Counted from the first letter of the stretch, positions 1-8,856 are shown. The stretch is DNA of 64,000 bases from Agromyces aurantiacus (GCF_016907355.1 NZ_JAFBBW010000001.1:3348001-3412000), one strand, 5' to 3'. A program made the numbers and translations. The notes: generated by a model not told the origin, from the sequence alone.

Positions 1-198
1 CCCCGGGCCCATGCCGGCGGCCACGGCCGAGAGATCGGCCGGGCGAACGCCTGAGCGCGCGAGCACCTCGCGGATGCCGCCGCCGATCGCCTCGGCGTGA
101 CGCATCGTGTCGCGCGTGCCCGTCTCGGCGAGGATGCCGCCGTCGCGGTCGACCACGGCGACGGACGTGCCGGTCGAGGTGTCGATCGCGAGGAGCAT
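1..198 (-). CDS. tsaB: TsaB, N-terminal part (runs off left edge)
   Basis: Non-catalytic partner of TsaD in threonylcarbamoyl (t6A) modification of ANN-decoding tRNAs. The first 66 residues are visible. They begin MLLAIDTSTGTSVAVVD, the ASKHA-fold first strand and phosphate loop typical of TsaB/YeaZ, and run to AAGMGPG, where the window ends. The ATG is at 198-196. The gene follows tsaE by 34 bp on the same strand, the usual actinobacterial order (tsaE-tsaB-rimI-tsaD). The C-terminal part is outside the window, so integrity cannot be judged. Confidence 0.9.
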   Translation of the reverse strand, partial: MLLAIDTSTGTSVAVVDRDGGILAETGTRDTMRHAEAIGGGIREVLARSGVRPADLSAVAAGMGPG

Positions 199-232
199 GT
201 CCCAAGCCTACGGGGGCTCGCGCACGCGCGGG

Positions 233-763
233 TCAGGCGTCGATCGCGGAGGCCGCGGCGTACGGGGTGTCCGCCCAGCGCGGACCGTGCCCGAGGATCT
301 CGACGGTCCGGGGCTCGTCGGCGTCGAGCTCGTCGGCCTCCGGTTCCCCGGCGCCCGACCCGTCGGCGCGCGCCTCGTCGCCGCGCCGACGGGCGATCAC
401 GACCTCGAGCCAGGACTCGGCGACGCCGTCGAGCAGGCCGGCGCCCCATTCCACGACGACGACCGCGTGCGCGAAGTCGAGGTCGAGGTCCTCGAGCTCG
501 GCAGCGCCCGAGAGCCGGTAGGCGTCGACGTGCACGAGCGGCGCACCGCCGACGAGGCTGGGGTGGGTGCGCGCGAGCACGAACGTCGGGCTCTGCACGG
601 GCCCGCGGACGCCGAGGCCCTCGCCGATCCCGCGCGTGAGCGTGGTCTTGCCGGCGCCGAGCGGCCCGGTGAGCACGACGAGGTCGCCGGCGCGCAGCCA
701 GGTGGCCAGCTCGCGCCCGAGGTCCTCCATCGCCGCCGCGTCGGGCACGCTCCGGCGCGTCAC
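233..763 (-). CDS. tsaE: tRNA t6A biosynthesis ATPase TsaE
   Basis: P-loop ATPase that works with TsaB and TsaD in t6A synthesis. 176 residues. The Walker A motif GPLGAGKTT is near residue 33, followed by SPTFVL and HVDAYRL, signatures of the TsaE/YjeE family. The start is GTG at 763-761, overlapping the alr stop in a GTGA arrangement, which indicates translational coupling. The longer open frame upstream is only the shadow of alr. An acidic insert near residues 129-156 (rich in D, E, A, G) before the last strand makes the protein slightly longer than usual. Confidence 0.93.
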   Translation of the reverse strand: MTRRSVPDAAAMEDLGRELATWLRAGDLVVLTGPLGAGKTTLTRGIGEGLGVRGPVQSPTFVLARTHPSLVGGAPLVHVDAYRLSGAAELEDLDLDFAHAVVVVEWGAGLLDGVAESWLEVVIARRRGDEARADGSGAGEPEADELDADEPRTVEILGHGPRWADTPYAAASAIDA

Positions 764-1899
764 GACGGCTCCAGGTGGGTCCGCGGCACGCGCGGGCCGA
801 TGCGGGTGACGATCTCGTACGCGATCGAGTCGGCTGCGTCGCCCCAGTCGTCGGCCGAGGGCGCGCCGGTCCCGGGGTCGCCGAAGAGCACGACCTCGTC
901 GCCGACGGCCACGTCCTCGTCGCCCACGTCGACGAGGAACTGGTCCATGGCGATCCGGCCGACGACGGGATGGCGCCGCCCGCCGATCGCGACCTCGCCC
1001 CGCCCGGAGGCCTGACGGGGCACGCCGTCGGCGTACCCGAGGGGCACGAGCGCGAGCGTGGTCGACCGCGAGGCGCGCCACGTGTAGCCGTAGGACGCGC
1101 CGGTGCCCTCCTCGACCCGGCGCACCGCCGCGATCCGGCCGCGGAGCGTCATCACGGGCCGCAGGCCCAGTTCGGCCGCGGTCGTGCCGTCGCCGTAGGG
1201 CGGAACGCCGTACAGGCCGATGCCGATCCGCACCATGTCGAGCCGCGCCTCGGGGAACCGGATGGCGGCCGCCGTCGAGGCGAGGTGCCGCACCTCGGGT
1301 GCGAGGCCGGCGGCCTCCGCCGACTCGACGCCGCGCAGGAACGCCTCGAGTTGGGCGGCGTCCTCGGCGGGCGACGCGTTGGCGAGGTGGCTGAAGAGGC
1401 CTCGCACGCGCACGCGTCCGGCGCGTTCGAGCTCGACCGCGCGCTCGATCGCCGGCGCCCAGTCGGTCGCCGCGATGCCGTTCCGGCTGAGCCCCGTGTC
1501 GAGCTTCAGGTGCACGTTCGCCGGTCGATCGGCGATCGTCGCCGCCTCGGCCGCGGCCTCGAGCTGGGCGAGCGAGGAGACGCCGAGGTCGATGTCGCGC
1601 GCCACCGCGGGCGCGAACCGCGCGGCGGGGTCGTGCAGCCAGGCGAGCATGGGCGCGTCGATGCCCGCCCCGCGCAGCGCGATCGCCTCGTCGAGGTCGG
1701 CGACACCGAGCCAGTCGGCACCGCCCTCGAGCGCGGCGCGCGCGACCGCCGCGGCGCCGTGGCCGTAGCCGTCGGCCTTCACCACCGCCATGATGCGGGC
1801 GGGGGCGACGGTCGCGGCGAGGTGGCGCACGTTGTGGCGCACGGCGCCGAGGTCGACGACCGCCTCGCGGAAGGGAGCGAGCACGTGCCGGGGGTTCAC
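760..1899 (-). CDS. alr: Alanine racemase
   Basis: PLP enzyme interconverting L- and D-alanine for peptidoglycan. 379 residues. The PLP-binding lysine is K41 in the block VVKADGYGHG. The second catalytic tyrosine lies in the SYGYTWRA region of the C-terminal barrel domain, and GYADG and GRIAMDQ motifs follow. The start is GTG at 1899-1897, overlapping the acpS stop (GTGA). tsaE likewise overlaps its end, so acpS-alr-tsaE form one coupled unit. The pairing of alr with acpS and tsaE is common in actinobacteria. Confidence 0.95.
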   Translation of the reverse strand: MNPRHVLAPFREAVVDLGAVRHNVRHLAATVAPARIMAVVKADGYGHGAAAVARAALEGGADWLGVADLDEAIALRGAGIDAPMLAWLHDPAARFAPAVARDIDLGVSSLAQLEAAAEAATIADRPANVHLKLDTGLSRNGIAATDWAPAIERAVELERAGRVRVRGLFSHLANASPAEDAAQLEAFLRGVESAEAAGLAPEVRHLASTAAAIRFPEARLDMVRIGIGLYGVPPYGDGTTAAELGLRPVMTLRGRIAAVRRVEEGTGASYGYTWRASRSTTLALVPLGYADGVPRQASGRGEVAIGGRRHPVVGRIAMDQFLVDVGDEDVAVGDEVVLFGDPGTGAPSADDWGDAADSIAYEIVTRIGPRVPRTHLEPS

Positions 1900-2354
1900 A
1901 GGTCCTCCTGGTCGGGACGGTCGGACGGGTGGGAGCCGGGGCGGAGCGGGGCGGCCCGGCCATCGCCGTCGAGCAGGTCGCGCGCCGACGCCGCGGGGCC
2001 GACGCCGCGCTCGAGCACGACGAAGGCGCTCGCGATCCCGGCGTCGTGGCTCATCGACAGGTGCACCCGGTCGATCCCGAGTGCGGCGACATGCTCGGAC
2101 AGCGCTCCGGAGAGCGCGAAGTCGGGATTGCCGTCGTCGTCCTGCACGATGCGCATGTCATGCCAGCGGATCACGGCGTGGCCGCCCAGCGCCTTGATCA
2201 GGGCCTCCTTCGCGGCGAACCGGGCGGCCAGCGAACGTGCGGGCCGATCCCGTTCGCTCTGGGCGAACAGCCGGTCGCGGAGCGAGGGCGTCCGCTTGAG
2301 CGAGCGCTCGAAGCGCGCGATGTCGACGACGTCGATGCCGATGCCCGCGATCAC
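1896..2354 (-). CDS. acpS: Holo-[acyl-carrier-protein] synthase AcpS
   Basis: Transfers 4'-phosphopantetheine from CoA to the serine of apo-ACP. 152 residues. The metal-binding start GIDVVDIARFE (D8) and the RFAAKEALIKALG helix (E50) are both present. The start is GTG at 2354-2352, giving the canonical N terminus VIAGIGID. About 30 residues after the usual end (Pro, Asp, Arg and Ser rich) are extra compared with the roughly 120-residue norm. They read directly into the alr start, so the tail may exist mainly to keep the coupling. coaA, which supplies CoA, is encoded nearby. Confidence 0.93.
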   Translation of the reverse strand: MIAGIGIDVVDIARFERSLKRTPSLRDRLFAQSERDRPARSLAARFAAKEALIKALGGHAVIRWHDMRIVQDDDGNPDFALSGALSEHVAALGIDRVHLSMSHDAGIASAFVVLERGVGPAASARDLLDGDGRAAPLRPGSHPSDRPDQEDL

Positions 2355-2390
2355 GCGATCCTCCCCGCGTCCACGATCCGAGTCTGCCGC

Positions 2391-2421
2391 ACGTCCGGCC
2401 CGGCGGCACCGGGCCGGACGT
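2391..2421 (-). terminator. Perfect 13-bp hairpin after glmS
   Basis: Arms at 2391-2403 and 2409-2421 are perfectly complementary around a 5-nt loop. The hairpin starts 6 bp past the glmS stop codon and ends 36 bp before the acpS start. No T-run follows it on the minus strand, so it is the U-tract-less hairpin type frequent in high-GC actinobacteria, or an attenuator limiting read-through into acpS. Confidence 0.7.
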
Positions 2422-2427
2422 CGCGGA

Positions 2428-4278
2428 TCACTCGACGGTGACCGACTTCGCCAGGTTCCGCGGCTGGTCGACGTCGAGGCCCTTGGCCTGCGAGAGCTCC
2501 ATGGCGAAGATCTGCAGCGGCACGACCGCGAGCAGCGGCTCGAAGAGCGGGGCCGCGAGCGGGATCCGGATGACCTCGTCGGCGAACGGCAGGACGGCGG
2601 CATCCCCCGCCTCGGCGATCGCGATGACGCGGGCGCCGCGGGCGCGGATCTCCTGGATGTTGGAGACGACCTTCGGGTGCAGCGCCGCCGAGCCGCGCGG
2701 GCTCGGCACGACCACGAACACCGGCTGGCCCGGCTCGATGAGCGCGATCGGACCGTGCTTCAGCTCGCCCGCGGCGAAGCCCTCGGCGTGGATGTACGCG
2801 AGCTCCTTGAGCTTCAGCGCGCCCTCGAGCGCGATGGGGTACCCGACGTGCCGGCCGAGGAAGAGGACCGACCGGGTGTCCGACATCCAGTGCGCGAGCT
2901 CGCCCACGCGGTCGGCCTGCTCGAGCACGGTCGCGATCTTCTCCGGGATGGCCTGGAGCTCGGCCACCTGCGCGGCGAGCTGGGACTCCGAGAGCGTGCC
3001 GCGCACGCGCGCGAGGTGCAGGCCGAACAGGTACAGCGCGGTGATCTGCGCGACGAAGGCCTTGGTCGACGCGACGGCGACCTCCGGCCCCGCGTGCGTG
3101 TAGACGGCCGCATCCGACTCGCGCGGGATGGTGGCACCCTGGGTGTTGCACACCGAGATGGCCTTCGCCCCCTGCTCGCGCGCGTACTTCACGGCCATCA
3201 GGGTGTCCATGGTCTCGCCCGACTGGCTGATCGAGACGACGAGCGTGCCGTCATCGATCACCGGGTCGCGGTAGCGGAACTCGTGGCTGAGCTCGACCTC
3301 GACGGGGATGCGGGCCCACTGCTCGATCGCGTACTTGGCGACCATGCCCGCGTACGCGGCGGTCCCGCACGCGATGACGGTGATGCGCCGGATGGCGCGC
3401 AGCGCGTCGTCGCCGAACTCGTCGAGCTCCGGCACCGACACGACGCCGTCGACGATCCGGCCGCGGATCGTGTTCGCCACGGCGTCGGGCTGCTCCGCGA
3501 CCTCCTTGGCCATGAACGACGACCAGCCGCCCTTCTCGGCCGCCGAGGCGTCCCAGGCTACGTCGAACGGCTCGACCTCGACCGGGTTGCCCTCGAAGTC
3601 GGTGACGGTGACCCCGGCAGCCGTGATCGCCACGATCTGGTCCTGCCCGATGGCGACCGCACGCTTCGTGAACTCGACGAAGGCCGCGACATCCGACCCC
3701 AGGAAGTTCTCGCCCTCGCCGAGCCCGATGACCAGCGGCGAGTTGCGCCGTGCGCCCACGACGACGCCCGGCTCGTCCTCGTGCACGGCGAGGAGCGTGA
3801 ACGCCCCCTCGAGGCGGCTCACGGTACGACGGAACGCCTCGCGGAGATCACCGGTCTCGCGGTAGACCTTGCCGAGGAGCACGGCGGCGACCTCGGTGTC
3901 GGTCTCGCTCTGGAACTCGAACCCGTCTGCGACGAGCTCGTCCTTCAACTCGGAGAAGTTCTCGATGATGCCGTTGTGGATGAGGGCGAGCTTGTCGTCG
4001 TCGGCGAGGTGCGGGTGCGCGTTGCGGTCGGTCGGCCCGCCGTGCGTGGCCCACCTCGTGTGGCCGATGCCGGTGCCGCCGCGGTGGATCGGGTGGCGCT
4101 CGAGCTCGTCGGCGAGCACCTGCAGCTTGCCCGCGCGCTTGGCGAACTCGAGGTCGCCCTCGTCATCGACGACGGCGACGCCGGCCGAGTCGTAGCCACG
4201 GTATTCCAGACGGCGAAGGCCGCCCATGAGGACGTCGAGGCTGTTGCGCTCTCCGACGTATCCGACGATTCCACACAT
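2428..4278 (-). CDS. glmS: Glutamine-fructose-6-phosphate aminotransferase (isomerizing)
   Basis: First committed step of UDP-GlcNAc synthesis: fructose-6-phosphate plus glutamine to glucosamine-6-phosphate. 616 residues. The N terminus is MCGIVGYVG, with Cys2 as the glutaminase nucleophile once Met is removed. RWATHG and HNGIIENF follow. Two SIS domains come next (ACGTAAYAG, SISQSGETMDT, ASTKAF), and the C terminus ends PRNLAKSVTVE as in the family. No glmS ribozyme-like leader exists: the -10 box lies 7 nt before the ATG, so there is essentially no 5' UTR. glmM, the next step, lies about 1 kb upstream beyond coaA. Confidence 0.97.
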   Translation of the reverse strand: MCGIVGYVGERNSLDVLMGGLRRLEYRGYDSAGVAVVDDEGDLEFAKRAGKLQVLADELERHPIHRGGTGIGHTRWATHGGPTDRNAHPHLADDDKLALIHNGIIENFSELKDELVADGFEFQSETDTEVAAVLLGKVYRETGDLREAFRRTVSRLEGAFTLLAVHEDEPGVVVGARRNSPLVIGLGEGENFLGSDVAAFVEFTKRAVAIGQDQIVAITAAGVTVTDFEGNPVEVEPFDVAWDASAAEKGGWSSFMAKEVAEQPDAVANTIRGRIVDGVVSVPELDEFGDDALRAIRRITVIACGTAAYAGMVAKYAIEQWARIPVEVELSHEFRYRDPVIDDGTLVVSISQSGETMDTLMAVKYAREQGAKAISVCNTQGATIPRESDAAVYTHAGPEVAVASTKAFVAQITALYLFGLHLARVRGTLSESQLAAQVAELQAIPEKIATVLEQADRVGELAHWMSDTRSVLFLGRHVGYPIALEGALKLKELAYIHAEGFAAGELKHGPIALIEPGQPVFVVVPSPRGSAALHPKVVSNIQEIRARGARVIAIAEAGDAAVLPFADEVIRIPLAAPLFEPLLAVVPLQIFAMELSQAKGLDVDQPRNLAKSVTVE

Positions 4279-4291
4279 GCGCTCGATCCTA
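4279..4291 (-). promoter_or_regulatory. glmS promoter, leaderless type
   Basis: On the minus strand a TAGGAT -10 hexamer (4291-4286) is followed by 7 nt and then the glmS ATG at 4278. This spacing puts the expected transcription start on the ATG itself, and no Shine-Dalgarno sequence is visible. A convincing -35 box was not found, which is common for such promoters. Confidence 0.65.
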
Positions 4292-4337
4292 GCGGCGACC
4301 GGATGGGCGAATGCCCGGAGGGTCCTGACGACGCCAC

Positions 4338-4349
4338 TAGACTGTGCCG
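4338..4349 (+). promoter_or_regulatory. coaA promoter, leaderless type
   Basis: A TAGACT -10 hexamer occupies 4338-4343 on the plus strand. Six bases later is a GTG at 4350, the expected transcription start. The first in-frame GTG (4344) directly abuts the hexamer and would lie upstream of the RNA start, which favours 4350. No Shine-Dalgarno sequence is present. Confidence 0.65.
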
Positions 4350-5306
4350 GTGCCCGATCCGCAGAGCCCGTCGTCGCACACGCCGCACTCCTCGCCCTTC
4401 GTCGAACTCGACCGGGCCGACTGGGCGGCGCTGGCCCCGTCGATGCCCTCGCCGCTCCGCGAGACCGAGATCGTGCAGCTCCGCGGGCTCGGCGAGCCGC
4501 TCGACCTCAACGAGGTCGCCGAGGTGTACCTGCCGCTCAGCCGCCTGCTCAACCTCTACGTGGGCGGCACGAAGGCGCTGCACGAGGTGACGAGCACGTT
4601 CCTGCGCGAACGGTTCGAGTCGACCCCCTTCGTGATCGGCGTCGCCGGTTCGGTCGCGGTCGGCAAGTCGACGATCGCGCGGCTGTTGCGAGAGCTGCTC
4701 GCGCGCTGGGAGCACACGCCCCGCGTCGAGCTCGTCACGACCGACGGCTTCCTCTTCCCCAACGCCGAGCTCGCGCGGCGGGGCCTCATGGAGCGCAAGG
4801 GCTTCCCCGAGTCGTACGACCGCCGCGCGCTCCTCCGCTTCGTGAGCGAGGTGAAGGCCGGCGCGCCCGAGGTCCGCTCGCCCTTCTACTCCCACCTGGC
4901 GTACGACATCGTGCCCGACGCGCAGATCACCGTCCGCCGGCCCGACGTGCTCATCGTCGAGGGCCTGAACGTGCTGCAGCCCCCGGGTCCGGGGCACCGC
5001 CTCGCGGTGAGCGACCTGTTCGACTTCACGATCTACGTCGATGCGCGCACGCAGGACATCTCCCGCTGGTACGAGGAGCGGTTCCTCAAGCTCCAGCGCG
5101 GGGCGTTCTCGAATCCCCGATCGTACTTCCACCGCTTCGCGAGCCTCACCGAGGACGAGGCGCGCGCGCGTGCGCGTTCGATCTGGCACGCCATCAACGA
5201 GCCGAACCTGCTGCAGAACATCCGCCCGACGCGCTCGCGCGCCTCGCTCGTGCTGCGCAAGGGCTCCGACCATGCCGTGCAGAGCGTGCTGCTGCGCAAG
5301 CTCTGA
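4350..5306 (+). CDS. coaA: Pantothenate kinase, type I
   Basis: ATP-dependent phosphorylation of pantothenate, the first and feedback-regulated step of CoA synthesis. About 318 residues from the chosen GTG at 4350 (320 from GTG 4344). The P-loop GSVAVGKST is near residue 100, and [10 protein letters not shown] and RKGFPESYD are type I (CoaA/PanK) signatures. IVEGLNVLQ and a final [11 protein letters not shown] complete the family pattern. This is one of few plus-strand genes here, divergent from glmS and convergent with glmM. The start choice rests on promoter spacing, not on experiment. Confidence 0.95.
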   Translation: MPDPQSPSSHTPHSSPFVELDRADWAALAPSMPSPLRETEIVQLRGLGEPLDLNEVAEVYLPLSRLLNLYVGGTKALHEVTSTFLRERFESTPFVIGVAGSVAVGKSTIARLLRELLARWEHTPRVELVTTDGFLFPNAELARRGLMERKGFPESYDRRALLRFVSEVKAGAPEVRSPFYSHLAYDIVPDAQITVRRPDVLIVEGLNVLQPPGPGHRLAVSDLFDFTIYVDARTQDISRWYEERFLKLQRGAFSNPRSYFHRFASLTEDEARARARSIWHAINEPNLLQNIRPTRSRASLVLRKGSDHAVQSVLLRKL

Positions 5307-5322
5307 CGACCCGGCGAGACGC

Positions 5323-5347
5323 CCGACGCGCCCGGCCGTCGCGTCGG
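5323..5347. terminator. Hairpin between convergent coaA and glmM
   Basis: An 8-bp perfect inverted repeat (arms 5323-5330 and 5340-5347) lies in the 43-bp gap between the coaA stop and the glmM stop. It is GC-rich with a 9-nt loop and without a T-run on either strand. The position suits a bidirectional terminator. Confidence 0.5.
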
Positions 5348-5349
5348 AG

Positions 5350-6711
5350 TCAGTTGGCGAGGCGCTCGCGCACCACGTCGGCGAGTCGGCCGGCGTGCGC
5401 CTCCGCGACCGGCAGCTCGGCGGCCTCGACCATGACCCGCACCATGGGCTCGGTGCCCGACGGCCGCAGCAGCACGCGTCCGGAGTCGCCGAGCTCGTGC
5501 TCGGCGCGACGGACCGCCTCCGCGATCTCGGCGTCGTCGTGCAGGGCGTGGTGGTCGACGCCGCGGACGTTGACGAGCACCTGCGGGTACACCGTCATCG
5601 CCGAGGCGAGCTCGGCGAGCGACCTGCCGGTCCGCGCCATCTCGGCGACCAGGTGCAGCCCCGTGAGCACGCCGTCGCCGGTCGTGGCGTACTCGGACAT
5701 GATCACGTGGCCCGACTGCTCGCCGCCGAGGGCGTAGCCGCCCTGGGCGAGCGCCTCGAGCACGTACCGGTCGCCGACCTTGGTCTCGACGACCCGGATG
5801 CCGTGCTCGGCCATCGCGCGCTTCAGGCCGAGGTTCGACATCACCGTGACGACGAGGGTGTCGTCGGTCAGGGTGCCGCGCTCCTTCATCGCGAGCGCCA
5901 GGATCGCCATGATGCGGTCGCCGTCGATCACGTTGCCGTCGGCGTCGACGGCGAGACACCGGTCGGCGTCGCCGTCGTGCGCGATGCCGACGTCGGCGCC
6001 GTGCTCGCGCACGGCGCGCTGCAGCGGTTCGAGGTGGGTCGATCCGACGCCGTCGTTGATGTTCATGCCGTCGGGATCTGCGCCGATGACGACCACCTCG
6101 GCACCGGCGTCGCGGAAGGTCTCGGGCGAGACGCCCGCCGCCGCGCCGTGGGCGCAGTCGAGGACGACCTTGATGCCGTCGAGGCGGTTCGGCAGCGTGC
6201 CGAGCAGGTGTACGACGTAGCGGTCCTCGGCGTCGGCGAACCGGCGGATCCGGCCGACGCCGTCGCCGGTCGGGGCGAGCTTCTGCCGGCCGAGGAACGA
6301 CTCGATGCGGTCCTCGACCTCGTCGGGGAGCTTCGTGCCGCCGAACGAGAAGAACTTGATCCCGTTGTCGGGCGCCGGATTGTGCGACGCCGAGATCATC
6401 ACGCCGAAGTCGGCGCGGATGCTGTCGATGAGGAACGCCGTCGCGGGGGTCGGGATCACGCCCGCGTCGAGCACGTCGACGCCGGAGCTGGCGAGGCCGG
6501 CCGACACCGCGGCCGTGAGGAACTCGCCGGAGACGCGCGGGTCGCGCGCGACGACGGCGACGGGACGTCGGCCCGCCGCGCGGAGTTCGTCGGCGTGCCG
6601 GCCCTGCGTGAGGACGGCGGCCGCCGCCTGGGCGAGGCCCAGGGCCAGGTCAGCCGTGAGTTCACGGTTGGCCAGGCCCCGGACCCCGTCGGTTCCGAAG
6701 AGCCGAGGCAT
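5350..6711 (-). CDS. glmM: Phosphoglucosamine mutase
   Basis: Converts glucosamine-6-phosphate to glucosamine-1-phosphate. 453 residues. It opens [12 protein letters not shown]. The phosphoserine loop is [12 protein letters not shown] with S109 as the phosphorylated serine. The Mg loop is DGDADRC, the sugar loop GGEQSGH, and a C-terminal phosphate loop [12 protein letters not shown] follows. It starts 17 bp after the rpsI stop, so it is probably co-transcribed with rplM-rpsI, a frequent actinobacterial linkage. It supplies the product side of the GlmS reaction encoded nearby. Confidence 0.97.
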   Translation of the reverse strand: MPRLFGTDGVRGLANRELTADLALGLAQAAAAVLTQGRHADELRAAGRRPVAVVARDPRVSGEFLTAAVSAGLASSGVDVLDAGVIPTPATAFLIDSIRADFGVMISASHNPAPDNGIKFFSFGGTKLPDEVEDRIESFLGRQKLAPTGDGVGRIRRFADAEDRYVVHLLGTLPNRLDGIKVVLDCAHGAAAGVSPETFRDAGAEVVVIGADPDGMNINDGVGSTHLEPLQRAVREHGADVGIAHDGDADRCLAVDADGNVIDGDRIMAILALAMKERGTLTDDTLVVTVMSNLGLKRAMAEHGIRVVETKVGDRYVLEALAQGGYALGGEQSGHVIMSEYATTGDGVLTGLHLVAEMARTGRSLAELASAMTVYPQVLVNVRGVDHHALHDDAEIAEAVRRAEHELGDSGRVLLRPSGTEPMVRVMVEAAELPVAEAHAGRLADVVRERLAN

Positions 6712-6728
6712 GCCAGGTGCTCTCGCGA

Positions 6729-7214
6729 CTAGCGCTTCGAGAACTGCGGCGCCTTGCGGGCCTTCTTGAGACCAGCCTTCTTGCGCTCGATGACGCGCGC
6801 GTCGCGCGTGAGGAAGCCGGCCTTCTTCAGGGTCGGGCGGTTGTTCTCGCGGTCGATCTCGTTGAGCGCGCGCGCGATCGCGAGGCGCAGGGCCCCGGCC
6901 TGGCCGGAGGGGCCGCCGCCGGTGATGCGGGCGATCACGTCGTACGAGCCCGAGAGCTCGAGCACGGTGAACGGGTCGGTGATCAGCTGCTGGTGCAGCT
7001 TGTTCGGGAAGTAGTCCGCGAACTCACGGCCGTTGACCGTGATGGTCCCGGCGCCCGGTACGACGCGCACGCGGGCGATGGCCTGCTTGCGGCGGCCGAC
7101 GGCCGCGCCCGAGACGTTCAGGACGGGGCGCGCGGCGGGCGCGGCGGCCGCGGCCGGCGTCTCGGTGGTGTAGCTCTCCGGAGCCTGGTCGATCTGGTCT
7201 GCGATCTTCGCCAT
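6729..7214 (-). CDS. rpsI: 30S ribosomal protein S9
   Basis: 161 residues. The S9 core ([33 protein letters not shown]) ends in the invariant SKR that reaches the P-site tRNA. The first 35 residues are an Ala/Pro/Thr-rich extension before the core, as in other actinobacteria. The ATG at 7214 follows a GAAGGA Shine-Dalgarno sequence. It lies 38 bp downstream of rplM and 17 bp upstream of glmM, in one operon. Confidence 0.97.
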   Translation of the reverse strand: MAKIADQIDQAPESYTTETPAAAAAPAARPVLNVSGAAVGRRKQAIARVRVVPGAGTITVNGREFADYFPNKLHQQLITDPFTVLELSGSYDVIARITGGGPSGQAGALRLAIARALNEIDRENNRPTLKKAGFLTRDARVIERKKAGLKKARKAPQFSKR

Positions 7215-7252
7215 GGTGATGTCTGAATCCTTCTTCGCGTCGGCGCCGGGGC

Positions 7253-7699
7253 TTACTGGGCGACCTGGGTGAGGGTGTACGGCTTCGGCTGCTGAGCCGC
7301 GTGCGGGTGCTCCGGGCCGGCGTAGACCTTCAGCTTCTTCAGCTGCTGGCGACCGAGCGAGTTCTTCGGGAGCATGCCGCGGATCGCCTTCTCGACGGCG
7401 CGGACGGGGTTCTTCTCGAGCAGCTCGGCGTAGCCGACGGCCTTGAGGCCGCCCGGGTAGCCGGAGTGGCGGTAGGCCTTCTTCTGCTCGAGCTTCTGAC
7501 CGGTCAGGGCGACCTTGCCGGCGTTGACGATGATCACGTGGTCACCGGTGTCGACGTGGCTGGCGAAGGTCGGCTTGTGCTTGCCGCGGAGGATCGCGGC
7601 GGCGTGGCTGGCGAGACGGCCGAGCACGACGTCGGTGGCGTCGATGACGACCCAGTCGCGCTGGATCTCGTTCGCCTTCGGGGTGTAGGTGCGCGTCAC
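7253..7699 (-). CDS. rplM: 50S ribosomal protein L13
   Basis: 148 residues. Early 50S assembly protein. The start chosen is GTG at 7699-7697, giving [20 protein letters not shown], the usual N terminus, with GAAAG upstream. A 43-residue longer reading from a TTG exists but adds sequence unlike L13. Motifs [15 protein letters not shown] and HSGYPGGLK are present. It heads the rplM-rpsI-glmM unit and is preceded by a promoter inside the end of truA and a leader of roughly 125 nt. Confidence 0.95.
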   Translation of the reverse strand: MTRTYTPKANEIQRDWVVIDATDVVLGRLASHAAAILRGKHKPTFASHVDTGDHVIIVNAGKVALTGQKLEQKKAYRHSGYPGGLKAVGYAELLEKNPVRAVEKAIRGMLPKNSLGRQQLKKLKVYAGPEHPHAAQQPKPYTLTQVAQ

Positions 7700-7834
7700 A
7701 GTAGTGCTGCTTTCTGATCGAGTGAGGGGTTCGTGAATCCCGCTCCGGTGGGGGTTCGCCCGCGATGCGGGTCGAACGGCCCCGGTGGAGGGCTCAACAT
7801 CGGGCACCGACGCAGTCGACGGCACCAAAGGGGA

Positions 7835-7864
7835 AGTCTAGCCGACCACGCCGTCGACGTGCAA
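7835..7864 (-). promoter_or_regulatory. rplM-rpsI promoter inside the 3' end of truA
   Basis: On the minus strand TTGCAC (7864-7859) is followed 18 bp later by TAGACT (7840-7835), a good vegetative -35/-10 pair. The -10 box includes the truA TAG stop codon. The implied leader of about 125 nt before the rplM GTG leaves room for autogenous control, which is known for L13 in other bacteria but not shown here. Confidence 0.6.
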
Positions 7865-8782
7865 TTCGCGCCGTGCGCGGGTCTGCTGCGCCCGCGCCGC
7901 GAGCTCCTCGTCGGGCGGGTAGCCGACCTCGGTGAGCGTGAGCCCCTTCGCGGGCAGGACCTTGAACGCGCTCGTGCGCTGCCTCGCGTGCAGGAGCTCG
8001 GACGGACCGCCGACGTCGAGGCGCCCCTCGCCCACCGCGAGGCACGCGCCGACGAGCGCGCGGACCATCGAGTGGCAGAACGCGTCGGCCTGCAGCGAGG
8101 CGACGAGCACGCCCTCGGCGTCGCGCCGCCACCGGTAGGACTGCAGCGTGCGGATGGTCGTGGCCTCCTCGCGCGGCTTGCAGAACGCCGCGAAGTCGGC
8201 GAGGCCGATGAGCGTCTGGGCCGCCACGTCCATGGCCTCGACGTCGAGCTCGCGCGGGTACCAGACGGTGCGGTGCCGCTGCAGCGGGTCGTGCTCGCCG
8301 ACGGCGTCGGCGACGCGGTACTCGTACCGGCGCCAGATGGCCGAGAACCGCGCATCGAACCCGGGCGGCGCCGGCCGCGCCGCGCGCACGACCACGTCGG
8401 AGTCCTGTGCGCCCAGGATGCCGCGGACGCGCCTCGCGAGCACGGCCGCGGGATCGGCCGCCGATCCGCTCGAGGCGTCGCCGCGCCTGGGCCGGGACAC
8501 CGCCGCGAGCGCCCGCTCCTCGACGTCGAGGTGGGCGACCTGCCGCGCCGCGTGCACGCCCGCGTCGGTGCGCCCGGCCACGACGAGCCGCGGCGCCACG
8601 CCCTCGCGGCGGAACAGCGTCGCGAGGGCGGTCTCGAGCACGCCCTGCACGGTGCGCAGCCCGGGCTGACGGCTCCAGCCCGCGAAGTCGGTGCCCTGGT
8701 AGGCGAGGTCCAGACGCAGGCGCACGACGGATGGCGCGTCGTCCGCCCCGCCCTCGACGCTCCCGGTCAGCCCATCGTCCAC
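7838..8782 (-). CDS. truA: tRNA pseudouridine(38-40) synthase TruA
   Basis: Makes pseudouridine at positions 38-40 of the tRNA anticodon arm. 314 residues, somewhat long. The catalytic aspartate is D73 in GRTDAGVHA, and YQGTDFAGW and FCHSMVRALVGA are family motifs. A roughly 40-residue insert after the catalytic domain (near residues 93-110, Arg/Ser/Ala rich) explains the length. The GTG start at 8782-8780 lies 6 nt after a TAGGCT -10 box, so translation is probably leaderless. It follows rplQ across a strong terminator. Confidence 0.93.
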   Translation of the reverse strand: MDDGLTGSVEGGADDAPSVVRLRLDLAYQGTDFAGWSRQPGLRTVQGVLETALATLFRREGVAPRLVVAGRTDAGVHAARQVAHLDVEERALAAVSRPRRGDASSGSAADPAAVLARRVRGILGAQDSDVVVRAARPAPPGFDARFSAIWRRYEYRVADAVGEHDPLQRHRTVWYPRELDVEAMDVAAQTLIGLADFAAFCKPREEATTIRTLQSYRWRRDAEGVLVASLQADAFCHSMVRALVGACLAVGEGRLDVGGPSELLHARQRTSAFKVLPAKGLTLTEVGYPPDEELAARAQQTRARRELHVDGVVG

Positions 8783-8794
8783 CCGAACAGCCTA
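8783..8794 (-). promoter_or_regulatory. truA promoter, leaderless type
   Basis: TAGGCT (8794-8789, minus strand) plus 6 nt places the expected transcript start on the truA GTG at 8782. No ribosome-binding site is present. The box starts 6 bp beyond the rplQ terminator hairpin, so termination and re-initiation are packed into about 60 bp. Confidence 0.6.
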
Positions 8795-8800
8795 GATGCG

Positions 8801-8839
8801 ACGAGGGGCCCCGACGCGTCGCGCGTCGGGGCCCCTCGT
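8801..8839 (-). terminator. Perfect 18-bp terminator hairpin after rplQ
   Basis: Arms 8801-8818 and 8822-8839 are perfectly complementary with a 3-nt loop, the longest flawless stem in the window. It begins 17 bp after the rplQ stop codon. No T-run follows. It marks the end of the alpha operon. Confidence 0.85.
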
Positions 8840-8856
8840 GCAGGAAGGCGCGAAGG

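Noticed and set aside
2355..2427. Classical rho-independent terminator after glmS
   Set aside because: The hairpin is perfect but no T-run follows. It is kept only as a hairpin terminator candidate; the same applies to most hairpins in this window.
4279..4343. glmS ribozyme or other glmS leader element
   Set aside because: The -10 box leaves no 5' UTR for a ribozyme, and such elements belong to Firmicutes.
775..4590. 1271-residue open frame on the plus strand
   Set aside because: Antisense to alr, acpS and glmS; Asp/Arg/Val/Gly-rich shadow typical of high-GC DNA, without any domain pattern.
7700..7828. N-terminal extension of L13 from a TTG
   Set aside because: The added residues are unlike L13, and a ribosome-binding site and canonical N terminus lie at the GTG at 7699.
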